DNA of 37,583 nucleotides from Defluviitaleaceae bacterium. GTDB taxonomy: Bacteria > Bacillota > Clostridia > Lachnospirales > WQUN01. The stretch is from assembly GCA_009786925.1 (NCBI GenBank), contig WRGY01000119.1, positions 1 through 37,583 on the forward strand, in the 5' to 3' direction. Both the position numbers and the translations under genes were made by a program. Below the pieces are notes generated by a model. It was not told the DNA's origin. It searched no databases and worked only from the letters and a program-made list of their open reading frames with translations. The stretch's first letter is position 1; each line of letters opens with the position of its first letter. Shown one piece after another: positions 32,894-37,583 of the stretch.

Positions 32894-33897
32894 AGCAACG
32901 TAATGTTGCTTTTTTTACATATTTCAATTGTTTGGTCATCCCATACACTAACCTGCACTTCGCCTATATGCGCCTTTTTCAGCAAAAGCATGGAAAGGCG
33001 TGACTGGCCGATTCCGCCGCCTATTGTCAACGGAAGCTCACCCGAGAGTAGCATTTTATGATATGTTAAGCTTTTTCGGCTTTCGTTGTTTGATAATTTT
33101 AGCTGGGCATCCAGAGTCTCTGCATCTACGCGGATTCCCATGGACGACAGCTCTATGGCATTGTCAAACAACTCATCATAAAATAGAATATCGCCGTTTA
33201 ATTCCCAATCATCATAATCAGGTGCGCGACTCCCATGGGGATTCCCCGAGCGGAGCACGGCACCTATTTTCATAAGAAAAACGGTGCTGTGTTCACGTAC
33301 GATGGCATTTTCTCGCTCTTTTTCGTCCAGCGATGGAAACATGTCTTCCAGCTCCTGCGAAGTTATAAATTTGACTTCGCGATTTAGACGCGGGGCCAGC
33401 ACCGGGTATATTTTACATAGTTCTTCTTCCGTGTCGCACATCGCATTTACAATTGTTTGCACTGTATCTCGTAAATATGCTTCATTGCGGTCTTTTTCCG
33501 AAATCACCTTTTCCCAGTCCCACTGGTCTACATAAATAGAATGCGTATTATCCATCTCGTCATCACGTCGGATTGCATTCATATCCGTATACAGTCCATT
33601 GCCTACATGGAAGTCGTATTTTGCTAATGCAACCCGCTTCCATTTTGCTAAAGAATGCACTATTTGTGCAGACTGACCTGTTTCTTTCACATCAAACTGT
33701 ACAGGACGGTCTATACCGTTTAAATCATCATTAAACCCCGTATGAGGCTCAACAAATAAAGGCGCACTCACCCTTTTTAAATTAAGTGACTGCGCCAATC
33801 TGTCCTCAAACATCCGCTTCATCTTGCCAATGGCGGTTTGTGTCTCATACAACGAAAGCAGGGATTTGTACCCCACGGGTACAACAACCTTTGCCAT
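32890..33897 (-). CDS. asnA: Aspartate--ammonia ligase
   Basis: ATP-dependent asparagine synthesis from aspartate and ammonia. The 335-residue protein is related to class II aminoacyl-tRNA synthetases. Typical stretches are SLYETQTAIGKMK, RVSAPLFV, GFNDDLNG, PVQFDVKE, HSIYVDQWDWEK, GSRAPDYDDW and the C-terminal TIGGGIGQSRLSMLLL motif 3. The ATG at 33897 is chosen because GAGGA precedes it by about 9 nt; the in-frame ATG at 33906 overlaps that site. It is transcribed from a -10 TATAAT at 33958. I saw no T-box leader. The 3' end overlaps the NlpC gene by 4 bp. Confidence 0.96.
   Translation of the reverse strand: MAKVVVPVGYKSLLSLYETQTAIGKMKRMFEDRLAQSLNLKRVSAPLFVEPHTGFNDDLNGIDRPVQFDVKETGQSAQIVHSLAKWKRVALAKYDFHVGNGLYTDMNAIRRDDEMDNTHSIYVDQWDWEKVISEKDRNEAYLRDTVQTIVNAMCDTEEELCKIYPVLAPRLNREVKFITSQELEDMFPSLDEKERENAIVREHSTVFLMKIGAVLRSGNPHGSRAPDYDDWELNGDILFYDELFDNAIELSSMGIRVDAETLDAQLKLSNNESRKSLTYHKMLLSGELPLTIGGGIGQSRLSMLLLKKAHIGEVQVSVWDDQTIEICKKSNITLL
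32892..32917 (+). terminator. Terminator of the NlpC/P60 gene
   Basis: AAAGCAAC / GTTGCTTT stem, 5-nt loop, then a T run, directly at the stop codon. The same bases encode the last residues (KSNITLL) of asnA on the other strand. Confidence 0.85.
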
Positions 33898-33952
33898 ACT
33901 ACACATCCTCTTTAAAAAATAATCGGATAAACAAGATTTAAACTTGCATAAA

Positions 33953-33981
33953 ATTATACCTTGATTTTTTGTCTCCGTAAA
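33953..33981 (-). promoter_or_regulatory. Candidate asnA promoter
   Basis: Minus strand: TTTACG (33981-33976), 17-bp spacer, TATAAT (33958-33953), 55 bp before the start. Confidence 0.55.
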
Positions 33982-33996
33982 GACTATACAGAAAAA

Positions 33997-34332
33997 TCAA
34001 CACGCCACAGAAACAATCTGCAAATTTACCCCAAGTTTTTTGCAGTTATCAATAACATACTTCGTCCCACGCGAAGCTCCATCCCAAAAAGCCAGTACGG
34101 TATCGCTGTATTCGATGATTTGCAAATTTCTTTTGAGTGGCGCACCCCTTCCGAACTGTTTATAATTGGGCAAAAATTCAACGATTTTTATTCCATTTGC
34201 GGTTGCGTATTCCCGCGCCGATGAATCAACGCCCTTTGCGCCGCCACTCACTATTTCGGTCGTTTCGGGCGGCAGATATTCCGCCAAATTTGGAACTTGC
34301 AGGTTTCTTGAACCTATTACAGCTACTTTCAT
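33997..34332 (-). CDS. SLOG-domain protein (DUF2493 / DprA-like)
   Basis: A 111-residue single SLOG (Rossmann-like) domain. It has MKVAVIGSRNLQ, IVSGGAKGVDSSAREYA (the nucleotide loop), FLPNYKQFGRGAPLKRN and VLAFWDGASRGT. SLOG proteins bind or process nucleotides or small nucleotide-derived signals; DprA and LOG belong to the superfamily. The function of DUF2493 proteins is not known. The frame is open to 34389, but the ATG at 34332 follows AAGGAGG by 7 nt. It lies downstream of the duplicated peptide genes on the same strand and may be the last gene of that operon. Confidence 0.85.
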   Translation of the reverse strand: MKVAVIGSRNLQVPNLAEYLPPETTEIVSGGAKGVDSSAREYATANGIKIVEFLPNYKQFGRGAPLKRNLQIIEYSDTVLAFWDGASRGTKYVIDNCKKLGVNLQIVSVAC

Positions 34333-34348
34333 ACTTACTACCTCCTTG

Positions 34349-34423
34349 TTAAATGGGTGTGTATCTTCCGCTCGCGACCCGCTCTCCAACGCGATTCGGA
34401 CAATCCTCCGTTTTTATACACAT
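34349..34423 (-). CDS. Possible 24-residue leader or small protein before the SLOG gene
   Basis: ATG at 34423 after GCGGAGGATTC (spacing about 11 nt) opens 24 codons (MCIKTEDCPNRVGERV..). They end just before the AAGGAGG of the SLOG gene, as in translational coupling. There is no homology argument; it may be fortuitous. Confidence 0.25.
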   Translation of the reverse strand: MCIKTEDCPNRVGERVASGRYTPI

Positions 34424-34513
34424 AAAAAAAGAATCCTCCGCGGCAATAAAATTGCCTTGAAGAACTCCCTTTATGATTCTGAATATTTTTTTGTTTTAAC
34501 CCGTGAAACATTT

Positions 34514-34624
34514 CGAAACAAACTGGATTGTTCCTTAGCAAAAGTCCGAAATCTTTCTTACATTGATGTACATAGGTACTCCTTTTTTTCCTTTTTTACA
34601 CATATGCCCAATCTGTGAGCCATC
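34514..34624. repeat. Trailer repeat, copy B
   Basis: An approximately 110-bp block that starts within the last codons of peptide gene B and runs downstream of it. It is identical to copy A (34923-35032) except for one T in a homopolymer. It contains the 12-codon ORF at 34535-34573. Confidence 0.9.
34535..34573 (-). CDS. 12-codon ORF downstream of peptide gene B
   Basis: ATG with an ideal AAAGGAG 5 nt upstream, encoding MYINVRKISDFC, 22 bp after the peptide stop. It lies in the trailer repeat and is unchanged between copies. It might be a small peptide, a regulatory leader, or the scrambled start of a lost gene. Confidence 0.35.
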   Translation of the reverse strand: MYINVRKISDFC

Positions 34625-34844
34625 TACCGCTAATCATGCCCCAAACACGAAATTGAAGCCTATCACAGCCACAAAGTGACCGCCTGTGATATATAACCGT
34701 CTGTTCAAAGAAAGGTGTAATTTCTTGGTATGACGCTTCTATTTTTACCGTTTCTTGTGTAGCCGCCGTGTTTGCCATTGCAGGAGCGGCAAAGGATAAC
34801 GCCATCACACCGATAAGCAAAAATGCAACGAGTATTTTTTTCAT
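34596..34844 (-). CDS. Small secreted peptide B (tandem paralogue)
   Basis: An 82-residue pre-peptide. Residues 1-24 form a clear Sec signal (MKKILVAFLLIGVMALS, cleavage after AMA). The mature part is about 58 residues and ends with RLQFRVWGMISGRWLTDWAYV in outline: RLQFRVWG, a 2-3 residue variable spot, then RWLTDWAYV. Compared with peptide A it has a four-residue insert bringing CGC just before RLQF. The start is fixed by AGGAGGTGA 5 nt upstream; a longer open frame to 34892 is not used. Short exported proteins with a similar WLTDW ending occur in Clostridia as I recall, with no known function. It lies downstream of blaI-M56. Confidence 0.8.
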   Translation of the reverse strand: MKKILVAFLLIGVMALSFAAPAMANTAATQETVKIEASYQEITPFFEQTVIYHRRSLCGCDRLQFRVWGMISGRWLTDWAYV

Positions 34845-34861
34845 ATGTTCACCTCCTCTTC

Positions 34862-34921
34862 TTATCTTTCCCTTGTACGAATTTCGACCCATTGAAGAAG
34901 GTCGCTGTCCGCGTCCACATA
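34862..34921 (-). pseudogene. Remnant of the M56 gene 3' end
   Basis: Twenty codons in frame give YVDADSDLLQWVEIRTRER-stop, a diverged copy of the M56 protease end (VTADSDLLQWVKIRARD). It lies directly after trailer copy A and before peptide gene B, and marks the junction of the tandem duplication. Confidence 0.85.
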
Positions 34922-34922
34922 C

Positions 34923-35032
34923 CGAAACAAACTGGATTGTTCCTTAGCAAAAGTCCGAAATCTTTCTTACATTGATGTACATAGGTACTCCTTTTTTCCT
35001 TTTTTACACATATGCCCAATCTGTGAGCCATC
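34923..35032. repeat. Trailer repeat, copy A
   Basis: Same block as 34514-34624, offset by 409 bp. It covers the last codons of peptide gene A and its downstream region. Conservation here exceeds that of the neighbouring coding sequence. Confidence 0.9.
34944..34982 (-). CDS. 12-codon ORF downstream of peptide gene A
   Basis: Identical copy of the ORF at 34535-34573 (MYINVRKISDFC) with the same AAAGGAG at 5 nt. See that entry for alternatives. Confidence 0.35.
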   Translation of the reverse strand: MYINVRKISDFC

Positions 35033-35243
35033 TCATGCTAACTACACCCCAAACGCGAAATTGAAGCCGCCCGCCTACCCATCTGTGATATATTGTTGTT
35101 TTTTCAAAAAATGGTTCAATTTCTTGGTATGACGCTTCCTTTACCGTTTCTTGTGTAGCTGCCGCCGTGTTTGCCATTGCGGGAATAGCAAAGGACATCG
35201 ACATCACGCCGACAAGAAGAAATGCAATAAATATTTTTTTCAT
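35004..35243 (-). CDS. Small secreted peptide A
   Basis: A 79-residue pre-peptide with a Sec signal (MKKIFIAFLLVGVMSMS, cleavage after AMA at residue 24). The mature part is about 55 residues: an acidic N-terminal half with EASYQEIEPFFEKTTIYHR, then RLQFRVWG and the terminal RWLTDWAYV. It is about three-quarters identical to peptide B and has no Cys. RBS AAGGGGGCG, 43 bp after the M56 stop, so it is in the same transcript. It has no protease, immunity or modification enzyme beside it other than the M56 protein. A signal, inhibitor or wall-bound ligand are all open possibilities. Confidence 0.82.
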   Translation of the reverse strand: MKKIFIAFLLVGVMSMSFAIPAMANTAAATQETVKEASYQEIEPFFEKTTIYHRWVGGRLQFRVWGVVSMRWLTDWAYV

Positions 35244-35286
35244 ATGTTCGCCCCCTTTCCCTTTTGTTTTTATTCAGCAAAGAAAA

Positions 35287-36462
35287 TCAATCCCTTGCGC
35301 GAATTTTCACCCATTGAAGAAGGTCGCTGTCAGCGGTTACAAACATCTTGAAAACCCCGTCAACATAATACGAAAACGTGCCATCTTCATTATCTACAAG
35401 GAAAAGTTCCATTTCTACCATACGGAAAATGTCCTCTCCTTCGCCGTCCCTGTATGCGTCCATAAAATCATAAGCAACCACGGAAATATACGCTTCCCAA
35501 GCCACCGGACGGACGGTAAACGCATAAGAACTAAAAAACAACGCAACAATCACAATTGAATACCCCACATTTGTTAATAGCCGCCACTTTCGGCGCGATT
35601 CTTCCCATCGCATAGCCATAACGGTTAGCCTGTCCATCAATTCGTCCTTCTTGCCGACAAGCGCATTAACTCCATTTAGGCTACGCGATTTTTCCTTTCT
35701 TGCATCTTCCAATTTTACAAGTCCGTCCAATAAGTGGTTAAAATCATTTTCGCTAGGTACGGCGTAACCGTCACACTTTAATTCTCGCGCAAACTTAAAA
35801 TTTTTTTTCAAAATGTACACAATGGGATTCCACCAAAAAACAAAGCAAATAAAATTAATCACAATGTCCGTTAAGTAATCCTTGTCTTGGATATGCTTCC
35901 ATTCGTGCAGTAGGACAACTCGCAATTCATTATCTGTAAACGCGACTTCGGGCAAAATGATGTACGGTCTAAACGCTGTGGCTACCACCGTATTAAATGC
36001 CGCACTCCGATAAATGCGGAAATGTTTGGATGCACCGATTATTTCAGCCAACAAAAATTCTGCGTGTTTATCGCGAGGCAAAGTTACCCACCACGGCATT
36101 AAGTTGCGATATTTGCTGATGTAATCATGGACGTATCGTGTCGTGAGCCAAACAGTTCCCGCCACCCATGCAAAAATTAAAATGTGTGCAATTGTAATCG
36201 GAGGCACGATTTCAAGCCGAAAGAAATTTACAACAGCAGGGTAAAGTGTTTCAGACCAAACCACCACTGCAAAGGGTACGTCAACCATGATAAACATTCT
36301 GAGAACGCTTAAAATAAGCAATAACAACAACGGAACGACTGAAAAAATAATTGGATATTTTACTTTTCGCATCAACAATCCAAGAAGGATAAAGACGGTA
36401 AACCACACCGCGCCCATTACAAAGGAATAAGGGGACACGTAATTGTGAAATTCAATCCCCAT
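35287..36462 (-). CDS. M56-family (BlaR1-like) membrane metalloprotease sensor
   Basis: A 391-residue membrane protein. Segments at about 12-32, 37-60 and 88-108 lead to the cytoplasmic zinc protease: HEWKH (186-190) with the third ligand region ARELKCDGYA (Glu227). A further segment lies near 200-220 and the last at about 297-315. The extracytoplasmic tail is only about 75 residues (WEAYISVVAYDFMDAYRDG, ELFLVDNEDGTFSYYVDG) and has no SxxK or KTG, so it is not the penicillin-binding sensor of BlaR1. By family logic it should cleave the BlaI-type repressor when its outer domain is triggered. It starts 4 bp after blaI and is followed by the peptide genes. Confidence 0.9.
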   Translation of the reverse strand: MGIEFHNYVSPYSFVMGAVWFTVFILLGLLMRKVKYPIIFSVVPLLLLLILSVLRMFIMVDVPFAVVVWSETLYPAVVNFFRLEIVPPITIAHILIFAWVAGTVWLTTRYVHDYISKYRNLMPWWVTLPRDKHAEFLLAEIIGASKHFRIYRSAAFNTVVATAFRPYIILPEVAFTDNELRVVLLHEWKHIQDKDYLTDIVINFICFVFWWNPIVYILKKNFKFARELKCDGYAVPSENDFNHLLDGLVKLEDARKEKSRSLNGVNALVGKKDELMDRLTVMAMRWEESRRKWRLLTNVGYSIVIVALFFSSYAFTVRPVAWEAYISVVAYDFMDAYRDGEGEDIFRMVEMELFLVDNEDGTFSYYVDGVFKMFVTADSDLLQWVKIRARD

Positions 36463-36466
36463 CCTG

Positions 36467-36793
36467 TCACCTTTGTTTTGATTTTCTTAAACGGTCTGCA
36501 AGCGCATGAACGTCAATATCTATTCCCATATCGTCCATGCCTTCTATAATTTTCATTGCGTAATCTTCGGTTGTGATAATCGGCTTGTATACTCGTGCAT
36601 GTTTTCCCGCAGTGGGCTTGTAAGCATCCAACGCCACCGCGCCTTTTTTTACTAAGCGTTTCATAACTGCAAAAATAGAGCCTTCATGCCATGTCCGATT
36701 AGGTGTAATTTCAATAATTTCGGCAGTCGTTAAGGGCTTTTTGCTTTTCCATAGCACGTTCATAATTTCTGTTTCTTTGCCTGTCAGCTTCAT
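36467..36793 (-). CDS. blaI: BlaI/MecI/CopY-family repressor
   Basis: A 108-residue winged-helix repressor: LTGKETEIMNVLWKSKKPLTTAEIIE (helices 1-2), WHEGSIFAVMKRLVKKGAV (recognition helix and wing), then a C-terminal dimer helix that is shorter than in classical BlaI (about 125). It should bind its own promoter and be cut by the M56 protease gene 4 bp downstream. Start after GGGGAGTGAGGG. No beta-lactamase gene is adjacent, so 'blaI' denotes the family only. Confidence 0.9.
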   Translation of the reverse strand: MKLTGKETEIMNVLWKSKKPLTTAEIIEITPNRTWHEGSIFAVMKRLVKKGAVALDAYKPTAGKHARVYKPIITTEDYAMKIIEGMDDMGIDIDVHALADRLRKSKQR

Positions 36794-36894
36794 TGTCCCT
36801 CACTCCCCAAAATCCCCTTCACGAGTGGCATTTTTCCCGAATAAAAGATATTCCGACTCCAGTAATCCTAAGGACTGAACTTTCCTTGACCCAA

Positions 36895-36923
36895 ATAATA
36901 CTGCAATATGTGGCATCTGTCAA
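36895..36923 (-). promoter_or_regulatory. Promoter of blaI-M56-peptide operon
   Basis: Minus strand: TTGACA (36923-36918), 17-bp spacer, TATTAT (36900-36895), about 100 bp before blaI. The spacer contains the loose dyad TGCCACATATTGCA, a possible BlaI operator, though it does not match the TACAnnTGTA core. Confidence 0.75.
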
Positions 36924-36938
36924 TACAATAAATTTTTG

Positions 36939-36964
36939 AATCCTTCAACCAAAACGACAAAGTT
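36939..36964. repeat. 26-bp exact copy of a murC-internal segment
   Basis: Identical over 26 bases, same plus-strand orientation, to 20371-20396 inside murC (codons for LVEGLKE on the minus strand). It begins AATCCTTCAACC and ends GACAAAGTT. It lies 16 bp upstream of the blaI -35. Confidence 0.85.
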
Positions 36965-37148
36965 GCTTTCTCGTCAAAACGACGATAATGTTTTTATTGC
37001 TCCACAAATCGCGTTGCCACTCTGTATAATCAGTTGTTATGCTACTAAAGGGCTTGTGAAAGAAGCCCACTAAAACACATGGCTGTCGGCTCATTTACGG
37101 CATGAATAATGCGGTTTGCCGTTTGGGGAGGAGGATAATTGGTATGCC

Positions 37149-37352
37149 TCAAACGGGTAACCCTTTTTCTTTTTGGTATGTTTCGAGAAATTCGGTGACA
37201 AATGCTCGTTCATCAGGGGGAAGCAATGCCAACTTGGCTTCCCTATCAGGAATGTCCAAAGGACTCATCAATACGATTTCGCCCCGTGATACCTTTTCAC
37301 GAAGGGGGTGTCCTTTTCGTTTCATGCTGCTAAGGTCATATTCGGCGTTCAC
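37149..37352 (-). CDS. Putative antitoxin partner of BrnT
   Basis: A 67-residue protein whose start, MNAEYDLSSMKRKGHP, resembles that of BrnA-type antitoxins. The rest (IVLMSPLDIPDREAKLALLP, then AFVTEFLETYQKEKGLPV) is not the BrnA ribbon-helix-helix. The GTG start at 37352 follows AGAGGTGATACT. It is 4 bp downstream of the brnT stop, the toxin-first order normal for brnTA. Probably the antitoxin or a shortened form of it. Confidence 0.65.
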   Translation of the reverse strand: MNAEYDLSSMKRKGHPLREKVSRGEIVLMSPLDIPDREAKLALLPPDERAFVTEFLETYQKEKGLPV

Positions 37353-37356
37353 AGTA

Positions 37357-37583
37357 TCACCTCTTCCAAAGTTTTTGCTCTAACTGTGTAGCTTTTCTGG
37401 CAGAAATTATCCGTATAACGGCATCATCTTCACGCCAGCAATGAACAACCGTAAGAATACGCGATTCTTTGCTTAATCCAATGACAATAAGCCTTTCTTC
37501 GTCATCGGAATGGTCATCATCGTCAAATTCTTCTGCGCCGCCAATTACAAAGACAGATGCAGCTTCTTCAAATGATATACCAT
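37357..37583 (-). CDS. brnT: BrnT-family toxin, 3' part (N-terminus beyond window)
   Basis: The visible 75 codons read in from the right edge: GISFEEAASVFVIGG, a very acidic EEFDDDDHSDDEERL, then VIGLSKESRILTVVHCW and the family end IRIISARKATQLEQKLW. BrnT toxins are small RNases with this FEEA-x-x-VF / E-R / RIISAR pattern, about 90 residues long, so about 15-20 residues are missing at the N-terminus. It is paired with the small gene 4 bp downstream. Confidence 0.85.
   Translation of the reverse strand, partial: GISFEEAASVFVIGGAEEFDDDDHSDDEERLIVIGLSKESRILTVVHCWREDDAVIRIISARKATQLEQKLWKR

Larger units (their letters stand above)
36794..37148. other. Intergenic region upstream of blaI
   Basis: About 355 bp without a convincing gene. 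It holds the blaI promoter (36895-36923), a 100-bp blaI leader and the 26-bp match to murC. Beyond about 37000 I see nothing clear except GGAGGAGGATAATTGGTATG near 37123, where a plus-strand frame starts but runs antisense to the antitoxin. Confidence 0.6.

Noticed and set aside
33898-33996. T-box or other riboswitch upstream of asnA
   Set aside because: The leader is too short (under 60 nt after the likely -10), and no T-box core or terminator/antiterminator pair is visible.
34338-34541. 67-codon minus-strand frame after peptide B
   Set aside because: No ribosome-binding site, low-complexity aromatic runs, and partly formed by the duplicated trailer in another frame.
34514-35032. Repeats as a CRISPR or insertion-sequence trace
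   Set aside because: Only two units, 409 bp apart, each containing a gene; no short regular repeats, no terminal inverted repeats and no transposase. Simple tandem duplication explains them.
35167-35559. 130-codon plus-strand frame across peptide A and the M56 end
   Set aside because: Runs antisense to two supported genes and has no ribosome-binding site or family match.
36939-36990. CAAAACGAC repeated twice as a CRISPR-like fragment
   Set aside because: Only two 9-base copies with irregular spacing; no array.
37102-37383. 93-codon plus-strand frame over the BrnT partner
   Set aside because: The opposite frame has GTG plus AGAGGTGA, a BrnA-like start and toxin-antitoxin spacing; this one has none.

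Overview
The window looks like a chromosomal segment of a Gram-positive, probably anaerobic member of the Bacillota, class Clostridia. Pointers are the GlgC/GlgD pair, DnaD-domain and DnaC/DnaI-type helicase-loading genes, AsnA, a LiaX-like DUF4097 protein, BlaI/M56 regulation, strong AGGAGG-type ribosome binding sites, FeoAB iron uptake, and no outer-membrane genes. I cannot name a genus. No rRNA, tRNA, CRISPR array or complete insertion sequence was seen.

Layout. 1-5.9 kb, minus strand: arginine operon argC-argJ-argB-argD-HAD phosphatase-argF-carB (carB runs off the left edge), tightly packed with several ATGA overlaps. 6.0-9.4 kb, minus: iron operon feoA-feoB, followed by a methyltransferase with nicotianamine-synthase-like features and a flippase-like membrane protein, all overlapping, behind a promoter that carries a DtxR-type palindrome. 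9.6-12.5 kb, plus: an AT-richer cassette with an AraC/GyrI-like regulator, a decayed Fpg/Nei glycosylase and an MFS exporter. 12.6-14.6 kb, plus: guaB (very like the Tritrichomonas foetus enzyme as I recall it) and tadA. 14.6-17.4 kb: LiaX-like protein (-), YibE/F membrane protein (+, apparently leaderless), and an unknown ORF (-). 17.5-21.2 kb, minus: helicase loader and DnaD-domain gene, a 210-bp zone with five perfect DnaA boxes, then murC. 21.2-24.2 kb, plus: glgC-glgD-unknown. 24.2-25.2 kb: AEC-family permease (-). 25.3-25.9 kb: Uma2-family pseudogene (+). 25.9-30.2 kb, minus: LytTR regulator whose phospho-acceptor Asp is a Glu, plus two ABC exporter half-transporters. 30.3-33.9 kb: envelope genes (polysaccharide deacetylase, DUF368 polyprenyl-phosphate transporter, SH3-NlpC/P60 hydrolase) and asnA. 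34.0-36.9 kb, minus: blaI, an M56 (BlaR1-like) membrane protease, two tandem secreted small-peptide genes generated by a local duplication, and a SLOG/DUF2493 gene. 37.1-37.6 kb: BrnT toxin (partial) with an unusual partner.

How the genes work together. The arginine operon covers the acetyl-cycle route from glutamate to citrulline except carA, with an extra phosphatase built into it. MurC, the deacetylase, NlpC/P60, the polyprenyl-phosphate carrier and the LiaX-like protein are all cell-envelope functions. The most promising undescribed system is BlaI + M56 protease + duplicated secreted peptides. The M56 sensor tail is not a penicillin-binding domain. The peptide genes sit directly behind it, and a nearly unchanged 110-bp trailer containing a 12-codon ORF follows each peptide gene. 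Second-tier leads are the extended feo operon, the orphan LytTR-Glu regulator with its exporters, and the DnaA-box cluster upstream of the dnaD/dnaC-type genes.
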